Virus record (IMG/VR): IMGVR_UViG_3300032285_003303
Coordinates: 1-32,359 of that record
Source of the DNA: a virus
Direction: 5' to 3' (one strand)
Length of the DNA stretch: 32,359 nt
Part shown: piece after piece, positions 20,766 through 28,188 of the stretch
How the letters are laid out: each line of letters begins with the position of its first letter
Position numbering within the stretch: the first letter of the stretch is position 1
Translations under genes and position numbers: made by a program
The notes under the pieces: model-generated
What the model saw: the letters and a program-made list of their open reading frames with translations, nothing else
The model's database searches: none
What the model was told of the DNA's origin: nothing

Positions 20766-21507
20766 AGTCACGAAGTTCGTCTTCGCTTCAGATAACCACG
20801 GCGAGCTAGGAGACAGCGACAGCATCGCCGCCCTCTTCGCCTACTGCAAAGACTTCAAGCCGGACATCCGTATCGGCGGGGGCGATCACTTTGATTGCGC
20901 GGCGCTGCGCAAGGGAGCGATGGACGAGATGGAAGGCGTCCGCTCCATCAACGACGACATGGCCGCCGGCAAGGACTTCTTGTCCAGGTTCAGACCGACC
21001 CACGTCACTTGGGGGAATCACGAATACCGCCTTGAGAACTTGGCCCGTTCCCATCGCTCTTCCGTCGTCCGAGACTTCTGCGCCGACAAGTTCGAGGAAA
21101 TCAACCTCGCCGCCAGAAAGGCCGGAGCCAAGACCATCCTACCCTACCGCCGCGACAAGCCGCTTCGCATCGGACCCATCACGACACATCACGGCATCGG
21201 CAGCGACCTGACCAAGATGGGGATGTTCTACGGATCGGAAGGCGGACTATTCCTTTGCGGCCACGGCCACACGGGCCAGCAGGTCAACCTGCCCAAGTAC
21301 GGACGCGGCGCCGCCTACATGGCTCCTGCTTTAGCCCAACTCGACTTGCTTGAATACTCCGAGAACCGCCTGAACGCCGCAAAGCACAACAACGGCTTCA
21401 TCGCCGGCTGGTTCAAGGGGACGGAGTGGAAGGCGTGGATCATCCACAAGCTAGGCGACGGCAAGTGGTATTGGCAAACGGACATCAAGACGTTCTCGAC
21501 CAAATGA
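20749..21507 (+). CDS. Calcineurin-like metallophosphoesterase
   Basis: A 252-residue protein with all core motifs of the metallophosphoesterase superfamily. D15 lies in F-A-S-D-N-H (the usual D-x-H), then G-G-G-D-H-F-D near residue 44, W-G-N-H-E near residue 88, T-H-H-G-I-G and C-G-H-G-H near residue 172. The enzyme hydrolyses phosphodiesters or phosphomonoesters at a dinuclear metal site. The phage substrate (DNA ends, nucleotides or a signalling nucleotide) cannot be told from sequence. It is coupled to a tandem-HTH gene by an ATGA overlap, just before the replicative helicase. Confidence 0.85.
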   Translation: MSASAKVTKFVFASDNHGELGDSDSIAALFAYCKDFKPDIRIGGGDHFDCAALRKGAMDEMEGVRSINDDMAAGKDFLSRFRPTHVTWGNHEYRLENLARSHRSSVVRDFCADKFEEINLAARKAGAKTILPYRRDKPLRIGPITTHHGIGSDLTKMGMFYGSEGGLFLCGHGHTGQQVNLPKYGRGAAYMAPALAQLDLLEYSENRLNAAKHNNGFIAGWFKGTEWKAWIIHKLGDGKWYWQTDIKTFSTK

Positions 21508-21995
21508 AGAAGTTTGACCCTCGGCAGTTTTTCCGAGCGCTCAACGATACGCACGACCACGCCGTCCCGAAAGGCTGGTCCACCGTCGAGCAGATCAGGC
21601 AGGACCTAGGCGTGGCTTATACTAGGAACGCCTCGACGCGCGCCTTCGAGCTGCACAAGCGCGGGCTGCTTGACCGTCAACCCCATCAGTTCAAGGCCAA
21701 GACCGGCCAATGTCATCACGCTTACGTCTATCGCCTGCGCAAGCCGTACCGCTCTTTCCGGGAAGCCGCCGCCAACCTTTCCGCACACCAGGCTGACAAG
21801 GTCCCCAAAGGGTTCGTCCGTGTCATCGACTATTGCGTAGAGATAGGCGTGTCCAACGTCGCCGTGTTCGGTCGCGTCCAGCGCGCCGGCATCAAGCCGA
21901 CTTACTTCAAGACCCCTCGCGGCATATCGGGGCTTCATTTCAACGCCTATTACCGCCGAAGCGATTTGAACCGCCTTTACCGCAAACGACCTTGA
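21504..21995 (+). CDS. Tandem winged-HTH-like protein, candidate replication initiator or loader
   Basis: A 163-residue basic protein (pI clearly high) with two similarly built halves. Each begins with V-P-K-G (V-P-K-G-W-S-T-V-E-Q-I, and V-P-K-G-F-V-R-V-I-D-Y) and continues as a helix-turn-helix (Q-D-L-G-V-A-Y-T-R-N-A-S-T-R-A and V-E-I-G-V-S-N-V-A-V-F-G-R-V). Tandem winged helices before a helicase gene recall phage initiators and regulators. It could bind the origin and recruit the helicase, or repress transcription. No catalytic motif is present. Confidence 0.6.
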   Translation: MKKFDPRQFFRALNDTHDHAVPKGWSTVEQIRQDLGVAYTRNASTRAFELHKRGLLDRQPHQFKAKTGQCHHAYVYRLRKPYRSFREAAANLSAHQADKVPKGFVRVIDYCVEIGVSNVAVFGRVQRAGIKPTYFKTPRGISGLHFNAYYRRSDLNRLYRKRP

Positions 21996-22031
21996 CGGAG
22001 GCGGCCACCGCCCGCCATAAGCCATCTTCCC

Positions 22032-23366
22032 ATGCCCAACCCAATCCCCGCGACGCCCGACGCGGAAAGACACCTCCTCGGAGTCCTGATCCGAGACGGC
22101 CTTCCCTTCCCGCCCGACTTACTGCCGTCCGACTTTCACGAACCAAGCCATCAGGAAGTGGCCGGAGCATTCATCCGCCTATGGCATGACGGCATCCAGC
22201 CCGACGAACTGACGGTTACCCAACGCCTACGCGAAGCCAAGGCCACGACCGACGCCCACGTCGTCAGCAAGATGACCAGCGATGTCGGCGCCTCGCTCTA
22301 CAACCCCGGATGGGCTGACATCGTCCGCCAGCAATCAGTCCTCCGTCACTTGGCTAGGACGGCCGAGAAGGTCGCCGCCTTGGCGTCCGACCCAGCCTCC
22401 GACCCATCGGCCTTGCTGGCTTACGCGGAAGGGTCGTTCAAGGCCGTGCAAGGAAGGGGAGCCAAGACCGACTCCGAGTCCGCGCAGCTGATGCCGCTTG
22501 AAACCTTGGCCGCCTTCGAGCGTAAGGAAGACCCGAACAACGTCATCGGCAACCGATGGCTCTGCAAAGGCGGTTCTATGCTGCTCGTCTCGCAGTCCGG
22601 CGTCGGCAAGTCGTCATGGTCGCTCCAGATGATGATCTCGCTGGCCGTGAAGCGTCCGTTCTTCGGCATCGAGGCCAAGCGACCGCTCCGCGTCGTCATG
22701 CTCCAAGCCGAGAACGACCTAGGGGACGTGGCCGAAGCATACCAGGACATCGTGGCAGGAATGAACCTCTATCCAGACGAAGCCCGCCTCCTCGCCAAAA
22801 ACCTCCACATCTACCGCGATACCTCATCCGTCGGCCCGGAGTTTCTCAAGCGCATGAGGGAACTGACGGTCAAACACGCCGCTGATGTCTTCCTCTGCGA
22901 CCCGCTTCTCTCATTTTGTGGGATAGAGGTGGCTGACCAACAGCAGATGACGAACTTCCTGCGCCACGGCATCAACCCCATATTGTTCGACACGGGGGTC
23001 ATCGGCGTCTTCGTCCACCACACGACCAAGCCACGATCCGCCAAGGACAAGGAAGGCCAGACGGTGGCCGACCTCGCCTATGCTGGGGCTGGGGCTTCCG
23101 AATTAACTAACTGGGTAAGGGAGTGCGGCTGCTTGCAACGCCAGACGGGGGACGACCCCGTGTTCAAGTTTGCCCTGACCAAACGCCGAGGCCGCTCTGG
23201 CATGAAGGATGAAAACGGCGACTTTAAGTCCGAGATTACCGTGCGCCATTCCAAGACACCCGGCGTCATCCGATGGGAGTACGCCCCGACCGTGACCGAC
23301 CCCGCCCAGCCGAAGGCCGATTCCAGCCCCGCCAAGGGGCCTAGGAAGCCGTTTGACGCCCGATAA
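22032..23366 (+). CDS. Replicative helicase: DnaB-like N-domain plus RepA/RecA-like ATPase
   Basis: A 444-residue protein. Residues about 8-65 resemble the DnaB N-terminal domain (D-A-E-R-H-L-L-G-V-L-I, ending V-T-Q-R-L-R-E). The ATPase core has Walker A S-Q-S-G-V-G-K-S-S at about 187-195, a V-M-L-Q-A-E-N-D strand, and Walker B V-F-L-C-D-P near residue 285. A V-H-H-T-T-K-P near residue 330 is typical of RepA-type hexameric helicases. It should unwind DNA at the replication fork. A basic, proline-rich tail ends the protein. No primase or polymerase gene is present, so host enzymes must be recruited. No Shine-Dalgarno motif (upstream ATCTTCCC). Confidence 0.82.
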   Translation: MPNPIPATPDAERHLLGVLIRDGLPFPPDLLPSDFHEPSHQEVAGAFIRLWHDGIQPDELTVTQRLREAKATTDAHVVSKMTSDVGASLYNPGWADIVRQQSVLRHLARTAEKVAALASDPASDPSALLAYAEGSFKAVQGRGAKTDSESAQLMPLETLAAFERKEDPNNVIGNRWLCKGGSMLLVSQSGVGKSSWSLQMMISLAVKRPFFGIEAKRPLRVVMLQAENDLGDVAEAYQDIVAGMNLYPDEARLLAKNLHIYRDTSSVGPEFLKRMRELTVKHAADVFLCDPLLSFCGIEVADQQQMTNFLRHGINPILFDTGVIGVFVHHTTKPRSAKDKEGQTVADLAYAGAGASELTNWVRECGCLQRQTGDDPVFKFALTKRRGRSGMKDENGDFKSEITVRHSKTPGVIRWEYAPTVTDPAQPKADSSPAKGPRKPFDAR

Positions 23367-23403
23367 GGGTCCTACCAGCCACAACGCCTTCCAGACCCCT
23401 TTT
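23365..23403 (+). terminator. Possible terminator after the helicase
   Basis: Inverted repeat GGGTC (23367-23371) and GACCC (23394-23398), extended by flanking AA and CTT, followed by TTTT at 23400-23403. The 22-base loop is long and the stem short, so this is weaker than the terminator after the capsid gene. Its place between the helicase and a promoter-like region supports it. Confidence 0.4.
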
Positions 23404-23431
23404 CCTACCCCATGCAAAAAACGTTGAGACA

Positions 23432-23459
23432 TTGTAATCCCCTAAAGGGGATTGATAAG
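23432..23459 (+). promoter_or_regulatory. Promoter-like hexamers flanking an 18-bp palindrome
   Basis: TTGTAA (23432-23437) and GATAAG (23454-23459) are separated by 16 bases and each match the sigma-70 consensus at 4 of 6 positions. The spacer and flanks hold the palindrome AATCCCCTAAAGGGGATT (23436-23453), with 8-bp perfect arms around AA. A dimeric repressor or activator binding there would cover the promoter. It would drive the packaging genes from 23525. No second copy of the palindrome was found in the window. Confidence 0.5.
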
Positions 23460-23495
23460 CCTATCCCTCCCTCTTGGGGGGTCGGTCGGCTTATC
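23454..23495 (+). other. Two-tier inverted repeat / leader hairpin
   Basis: Outer arms GATAAGCC (23454-23461) and GGCTTATC (23488-23495) are perfectly complementary. Inside, CCCTCC pairs with GGGGGG (one T-G wobble) around a CTCTT loop. In RNA this makes a long hairpin with an internal loop in the leader of the gene at 23525. As DNA it could be part of an origin or a packaging site. The two-tier symmetry is unlikely to be accidental. Confidence 0.55.
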
Positions 23496-23524
23496 TTCAG
23501 CACGCTATCTTGTCCGAGTAGACT

Positions 23525-23935
23525 ATGCCGCGTAGAAATCCCAAGCGCATAGGCTGGCGACTAGCCGGCAAGTTCAAGGTCCTCCGAAAGTGGAAGCATA
23601 GTTGGGACGTGAATCCTGACGGCATGGAAAGAGCCAGAGCCAAGAATGTTGCCAAAGCCCACGACTACTACCGAGGACTTGCCGAAGGGTTACGCGATCA
23701 CGTCAGTCAGTGGCCTAGCTCGATGACGTCGAAGGAGTTTGTCGGGATGGTCCGGGCCACCGTCCCTCTCCTGGGCAGAGGCAGGACAAGGAAGGGATAC
23801 GATTGGAAGTCATGCCGTAGTCGCCTTGTGAGGCTTGGCTTTTGCACGTTTGACGTGCGGTCCCGATTGTGGACAAACCGTTGCAAGCCATCGGTTGAGA
23901 ACTCTCCAGACTCTTCCACTAATGTCGGAGAGTGA
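23525..23935 (+). CDS. Basic protein heading the packaging block, unknown
   Basis: A 136-residue strongly basic protein (RRNPKRIGWRLAGKFKVLRK at the start). The central part is helical, including an H-D-Y-Y-R-G-L-A-E-G-L-R-D-H-V segment. Further on, S-M-T-S-K-E-F-V-G-M-V and C-R-S-R-L-V-R-L-G-F resemble an HTH unit. The high positive charge suggests nucleic-acid binding. It is the first gene after the palindrome-bearing promoter region, so it may be a regulator of its own operon. The stop overlaps the next gene as GTGA. No family recognised. Confidence 0.6.
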   Translation: MPRRNPKRIGWRLAGKFKVLRKWKHSWDVNPDGMERARAKNVAKAHDYYRGLAEGLRDHVSQWPSSMTSKEFVGMVRATVPLLGRGRTRKGYDWKSCRSRLVRLGFCTFDVRSRLWTNRCKPSVENSPDSSTNVGE

Positions 23936-24687
23936 CAGCCAACAGACAGTCGTCCGTGTCCGCCGAGTACGCCCGGTGGTGGAAGCGATTGTCGCCTGAC
24001 GAACGCAAGGCGCTCATCGAGTCCGGTGCGTTCCGTGCCGATGATCCTGCCGACGCCACGCCGCTGGACTCTCGCTCCAGGATGAACGGTCAGCACTTCG
24101 ACTTCATGCGGGCGGAAGACGAGAAGTCGTATTCAAACCCGACGCGGGAGATGTCGCTGAAGAGCCAGTCCCCTTCCGCAGCTGATGACGTGATGGATGC
24201 CGAGGACATTATGCTGTCAGACCCACGGCTGGCATCGCTTGACCTGGCTGGCTTACGGTTGCGGGCCACGCTTCACTTCCTGCTCGATGGGCTGGATGAG
24301 TCCACCGACCCGGCCATGCGCCTACACGCCGACATCATCCGCATCGTGGTCGGCGAGGGTAAGCCGCCACGGATGACGGCCCTCGCCAAGACGCACAACA
24401 TCAGCAAGGCGGCGGTGTCCTTGCGGTGCCGTAAGTTATTGCGTCGTCTTGGCCTTGCTCCGTCTCGCTTCATGCGACCAGAGGACGAGGTGAACAACAT
24501 GAGGGTCGCCAGCATCATGCGGAATCTGGATGACGCGCCCGCCCCTGCCACCCCCGGTAAGGAATCTCTTGAAAAGCCCAGCAAACCAGCCACGCGGTCG
24601 CGACCTCGTGAAAAAGAGGCGAAAAAACCCCGTTTTTTGAAAGGGTCGGGAAAAGCCGGGCAGGCCCGCCAAAACAAACGCAAGTAA
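23932..24687 (+). CDS. HTH protein next to terminase, candidate transcription regulator
   Basis: A 251-residue protein from GTG 23932. Residues about 142-167 (PPRMTALAKTHNISKAAVSL, then RCRKLLRRLGL) form a helix-turn-helix like sigma-70 region 4 (L-A-x-x-x-x-I-S-x-x-x-V-S). An upstream acidic segment (DDVMDAEDIMLSDPRL) and a lysine/arginine-rich tail flank it. It is the clearest DNA-binding regulator near the structural genes and lies 3 bases before the small terminase. It may bind the packaging site, or act as an activator for the late repeats. Neither is proved by sequence. Confidence 0.6.
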   Translation: MTANRQSSVSAEYARWWKRLSPDERKALIESGAFRADDPADATPLDSRSRMNGQHFDFMRAEDEKSYSNPTREMSLKSQSPSAADDVMDAEDIMLSDPRLASLDLAGLRLRATLHFLLDGLDESTDPAMRLHADIIRIVVGEGKPPRMTALAKTHNISKAAVSLRCRKLLRRLGLAPSRFMRPEDEVNNMRVASIMRNLDDAPAPATPGKESLEKPSKPATRSRPREKEAKKPRFLKGSGKAGQARQNKRK

Positions 24688-24690
24688 CCG

Positions 24691-25350
24691 ATGGCACGAC
24701 TTTCCAACAAACAGATCGCCGAACATTTCGGCTTTACCGCGGCAAGAGCGTCGGCGCTCATCCGCCAGGGGATGCCGACGGACTCCCTCGAAGATGCCGA
24801 CCAATGGCGGCAAGCCAGATTACTGCGGGGGCAACGTGGCGGCGTCGAGCAGCGCGCGGCCATCGTCGTCGATGCGTCCACCGTCAACCCGGACGACGAC
24901 TTCGAGCAAACCGTACAACGTCACCGCGAATTGAAGGAAGCGGCTCGCCAACGCTACATCATCGCCCGCGACACGTCCGACCCGCAAGAGGCTAAAATCT
25001 ACGGGACCTACCAGAACATCCTCAAGACCCTTGTGACCGTTGAACGCGAAGCCTTGGCCCGCCGCGTCGAGGCTAAAGAGCTCATCAAGACGTCCCACGC
25101 CCTGGACAAGTTCGCCAAGATCATGGGCGAGATAAAGGCCGACTTGCTGTCGATGCCTACGGAGATTGCGCCGGAGGCGAACGCCGAGGAGCCACAAGTG
25201 GCGCTCAAGGCCATCGACGACAAGGTCCAGAAGCTTCTGGCTAAATGGGCGACGCTGTCGGAGGCGGCTGGGACTGACGTCGTCGGCGACGGCCCTCGAG
25301 CTACGGCTCCCGACCTTGACGAGTTTGATGGAGTGGGCGAAGATGCCTGA
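24691..25350 (+). CDS. terS: Terminase small subunit
   Basis: A 219-residue protein. Residues 5-28 (SNKQIAEHFGFTAARASALI) form an N-terminal helix-turn-helix of the Nu1 type. A long helical oligomerisation part follows (FEQTVQRHRELKEAARQRYI; ALDKFAKIMGEIKADLL). The tail is acidic (DEFDGVGEDA) and probably contacts the large subunit. It recognises the packaging start on phage DNA. The large subunit is 0.87 kb downstream, with an unrelated enzyme gene in between. The start ATG 24691 follows AAGTAACCG. Confidence 0.72.
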   Translation: MARLSNKQIAEHFGFTAARASALIRQGMPTDSLEDADQWRQARLLRGQRGGVEQRAAIVVDASTVNPDDDFEQTVQRHRELKEAARQRYIIARDTSDPQEAKIYGTYQNILKTLVTVEREALARRVEAKELIKTSHALDKFAKIMGEIKADLLSMPTEIAPEANAEEPQVALKAIDDKVQKLLAKWATLSEAAGTDVVGDGPRATAPDLDEFDGVGEDA

Positions 25351-25352
25351 CC

Positions 25353-26219
25353 ATGTCTTTTTTCGAGCCACCTTCTCCGACGCGATTTAACGTCCTCAAC
25401 CTTGGTGCCGGAGTCCAATCATCTGCCTTGGCCTTGATGGCGGCAAAGGGCGAGATTGGCCCGATGCCAGACTTCGCCGTGTTCGCCGACACGCAAGCCG
25501 AACCGACCAGCGTCTACAAGTGGCTTGATTGGCTTGAGACGCAATTGCCATTCCCCGTGATCCGTGTGACCAAAGGGAACTTGACGGAAGAAATCCTTAA
25601 AGTGCGCGTGAAAGAAAAGTCTATCTATGGGGACAACCTTACCTACTTGCGTTCAAACATTCCTGTCTACGGACTTACGCCTTCGGGAGAAGTGAGAGCC
25701 GCATTAGGTCGCGCTTGCACGGCCGACTTCAAGGTCGGTCCAATACTGAAAGAAATCCGGCAGCGTTGCGGCATCAAACACGGCCAGAAAGAAGTGACAG
25801 TCACTCAATGGCTGGGCATCTATTACGACGAGATGCAGCGCATGAAACTTCCAAGCAATCCTTGGACGCAACATCGCTGGCCTCTTATCGAAAAGCGGAT
25901 GACCCGCGCTCATTGTAAGGACTGGATGGCAAAGAACGGCTATCCTGAGCCGCCCCGTTCAGCCTGTTATTATTGCCCGTTCCACGACGACGAAGAATGG
26001 CGTCGCCTGAAAACGGAAGACCCTGGGCATTTCCAGAAGGCCGTCGAGTTCGACAAGACCTATCGACGACTTCAGAACGAGAACCCCGGAGGTCTTCGCA
26101 TCGAAGTCTATCTGCACAAGTCCTGCAAGCCGCTCGACGAGGTGGACTTCACGGATAAGGACGAACACCAGCTCGGCTTTGATTTCAAGTCCGAGTGCGA
26201 AGGGATGTGCGGACTATGA
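25353..26219 (+). CDS. PAPS-reductase-like (adenine nucleotide alpha-hydrolase fold) protein with cysteine cluster
   Basis: A 288-residue protein of the phosphoadenosine-phosphosulfate reductase / ATP-PPase superfamily. The PP-loop is present as L-G-A-G-V-Q-S-S (residues 17-24). Conserved elements follow: F-A-V-F-A-D-T-Q-A-E-P, a T-K-G-N-L segment and a W-L-G-I-Y-Y-D-E-M-Q-R-M-K motif. Cysteines cluster in the last third: C205-Y-Y-C208-P-F-H, then H-K-S-C-K-P-L and C-E-G-M-C-G-L at the end, suggesting an iron-sulfur site as in the DndC-related branch. Possible roles are sulfur transfer, DNA or tRNA modification, or nucleotide handling. It sits between the terminase genes and overlaps the large subunit start by 4 bases. 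Confidence 0.75.
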   Translation: MSFFEPPSPTRFNVLNLGAGVQSSALALMAAKGEIGPMPDFAVFADTQAEPTSVYKWLDWLETQLPFPVIRVTKGNLTEEILKVRVKEKSIYGDNLTYLRSNIPVYGLTPSGEVRAALGRACTADFKVGPILKEIRQRCGIKHGQKEVTVTQWLGIYYDEMQRMKLPSNPWTQHRWPLIEKRMTRAHCKDWMAKNGYPEPPRSACYYCPFHDDEEWRRLKTEDPGHFQKAVEFDKTYRRLQNENPGGLRIEVYLHKSCKPLDEVDFTDKDEHQLGFDFKSECEGMCGL

Positions 26220-28060
26220 ACGCCGTCGACCATTTCTCGGACACGCTGCGCTCGATGTTGGCTCCTGATCCGCACCGTGACGCGGTGGCGTTTCTTGAAC
26301 ATAACGTCAAACGCATCCCATACTCCCCGAAGGCCGGCCCGTTCCGCATCTCGAACTCACCCTGGCTGAAGGAACCGCTCGAAGCGTTGACCGACCCGAC
26401 GGTGCTTGAGATCGCCGTGCAAGGGGCCGTCCAGATGTCCAAGACGTGGCTCATCGAAGCGGCCTCCGTCATCTTCCCGTGCCTTGCTCCAGGCCCGACG
26501 CTCATCCTCCGCGAAATCGACCGCAACAGCGCCGACTTCCTCCAGACGCGTCTGAAAGTATTGTGGGAAGCGATGCCGGCGATGCAGGCTTTGATCGGCG
26601 AAGAAGGCATCCCGAAAGCCGGAGTCATCCAGTTCCGGGGAAGTTCGTGCTGGGTGCTGGGAGCGAACAACGAAAAGAACCTTCAGTCGCGCTCCATCCG
26701 TTACATCCTCGGCGACGAGATCTGGATGTGGCCGAACGGCAGCATCAAGGATGCGCTGGCCCGCGTCACCGCGTACAAGTGGCAGTCGAAAGTCGTCTTG
26801 GTCAGCCAAGGCGGCGTCGAAGGCGACGACTGGTCATCCTGGTATCATTCCACAGACAAGCGCGTGTGGTCGTTCACTTGCCCGGACTGCGGGACCGTCC
26901 AGCCTTGGGAATGGGAAGGCATCGTGTACCCGCCGGAAGCCAAGAGCGCCAACGGCTGGGACCTGGACATGGTCAAGGCCGGCACGACATACAAGTGCAA
27001 GGGGTGCGATACGCATTTCAAGGACTCCAACAAGGTGCGATCAGACTTAAACAAGACAGGCCGCTACGTATCGACCAACCCGAAGGCGCCAAAGTACCGA
27101 CGCGGCTACCATTACAATTCCCTTTGCGCGCAGTGGGGTTTGAGCTGGGGCGAGCTGGCGGTGGAATGCATCGAAGCGAAGCGGGCCTTCGAAGACCGTT
27201 CCGAAGACTCCGCCCGCCGCGAGTTCATCCAGAAGCGCCTTGCCCAGACTTACCGCGAACAGGCCGACGAAGTGAACGTCGAGAAACACGTCGGCGGCTA
27301 TCTGATGGGGGCGAAGTGGGACGAGGAAGGCGGCTTTGTCCGTGGCAAGCCGACGCCGTTTAGCCAGATCAGCGACGAACAAAAGGCCGACCCTACCTTT
27401 GTGCCTATGCGTTTCATGGGCGTAGACGTGCAGAAACGCGGCTTCTATTGGGTCATCCGAATGTGGTCAGGCGACGGTCGGTCCCGGATGCACAGCTGCG
27501 GCTATTGCTTTGAATGGAAAGAAGTGCTGGAGACTCACAAGGCCGCCGGCGTCCATCCTGCCAATGTCTTCGTGGACAGCGGCGACCAGCAGGACATGGT
27601 CTTGGCCGCTTGTGCTGCCAACGGCTGGGTGGCGACACGCGGTGACCAACGTAACGACTTCCCCTGGAAGATTCGCACACCCGCCGGCATGAAGACGGAA
27701 CTGCGCCCTTACTCCCCGCCCGTCGTCGAGTCGGTCGGCAGCAAGCGAACCAAGCGCTTCTTCTTTTCCAACCTTCGCCTGAAAGACACCCTGTCCACGC
27801 TGATCAAGAAAGGCCGGCACACGAAGGCCGACGACACCCCGTCCGAGTACGTCGCCCAGATGCAGTCGGAGAAGCGAGTCATCACCCCTGGCGGCCGTCC
27901 GTTGTGGGAGCCGGTGGCGCAAGGCAAGGCGAACCACTTCTGGGACTGCGAGGTCATCAACCTCCTTCCCGCCTTGGCTTGGCGACTGACCGGGCGGGCG
28001 GAACAGATGGTCGGAGAAGAAGCCGCGCCGTCGGAGGATGTTGCAAACTCCGACTCTTGA
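26216..28060 (+). CDS. terL: Terminase large subunit, GpA family
   Basis: A 614-residue packaging motor. The ATPase has a variant Walker A V-Q-G-A-V-Q-M-S-K-T-W near residues 67-77 and Walker B R-Y-I-L-G-D-E-I near 162-169. A C-P-D-C-G / C-K-G-C-D zinc ribbon near 222 and 261 is typical of the lambda gpA family. The nuclease part starts at M-G-V-D-V-Q-K-R-G near 401, with an acidic D-S-G-D-Q-Q-D-M-V near 453. It cuts concatemers and pumps DNA into the head. The start ATG 26216 overlaps the upstream stop as ATGA; GTG 26195 is possible but less likely. GpA-type motors mostly use cos cutting. Confidence 0.93.
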   Translation: MNAVDHFSDTLRSMLAPDPHRDAVAFLEHNVKRIPYSPKAGPFRISNSPWLKEPLEALTDPTVLEIAVQGAVQMSKTWLIEAASVIFPCLAPGPTLILREIDRNSADFLQTRLKVLWEAMPAMQALIGEEGIPKAGVIQFRGSSCWVLGANNEKNLQSRSIRYILGDEIWMWPNGSIKDALARVTAYKWQSKVVLVSQGGVEGDDWSSWYHSTDKRVWSFTCPDCGTVQPWEWEGIVYPPEAKSANGWDLDMVKAGTTYKCKGCDTHFKDSNKVRSDLNKTGRYVSTNPKAPKYRRGYHYNSLCAQWGLSWGELAVECIEAKRAFEDRSEDSARREFIQKRLAQTYREQADEVNVEKHVGGYLMGAKWDEEGGFVRGKPTPFSQISDEQKADPTFVPMRFMGVDVQKRGFYWVIRMWSGDGRSRMHSCGYCFEWKEVLETHKAAGVHPANVFVDSGDQQDMVLAACAANGWVATRGDQRNDFPWKIRTPAGMKTELRPYSPPVVESVGSKRTKRFFFSNLRLKDTLSTLIKKGRHTKADDTPSEYVAQMQSEKRVITPGGRPLWEPVAQGKANHFWDCEVINLLPALAWRLTGRAEQMVGEEAAPSEDVANSDS

Positions 28061-28188
28061 CACCTCATGTCGCCGCTTCACTTTATCAGTGCGCCTCCAA
28101 GCGGCTCGGGCATGGGTTTCAGGGGGTGGCACCCGCCGACCTCATCCGAGGAAGCGGGCCTTTGCCCTTTTGACTGCCGCGTTGACCT
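28061..28188 (+). promoter_or_regulatory. Non-coding gap before the head genes
   Basis: The 128 bases after the large terminase have no convincing gene. They hold a GGGTG-G-CACCC palindrome (around 28124-28134) and a GGGC-CTTT-GCCC hairpin (28156-28167). TTTT follows directly and merges into the first TTGAC of repeat copy 4. This looks like a weak terminator followed by a new start for the head block. Confidence 0.45.
28170..28186 (+). repeat. 17-base late-block repeat, copy 4
   Basis: Perfect TTGACTGCCGCGTTGAC, two bases before the ATG at 28189. Its T-rich left flank is the tail of a small hairpin, and its right flank CTATGGCGA is identical to copy 3. It opens the gpW, portal and protease block. 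Confidence 0.85.

Noticed and set aside
23401-23524. CRISPR-like or iteron array
   Set aside because: Only inverted repeats occur; no direct repeat is present more than once, so it is neither a CRISPR array nor a classical iteron origin.
26446-27363. 305-codon + strand frame inside the large terminase gene
   Set aside because: It is an out-of-frame shadow of a gene with clear ATPase, zinc ribbon and nuclease motifs, and its translation is arginine/proline-rich without structure.
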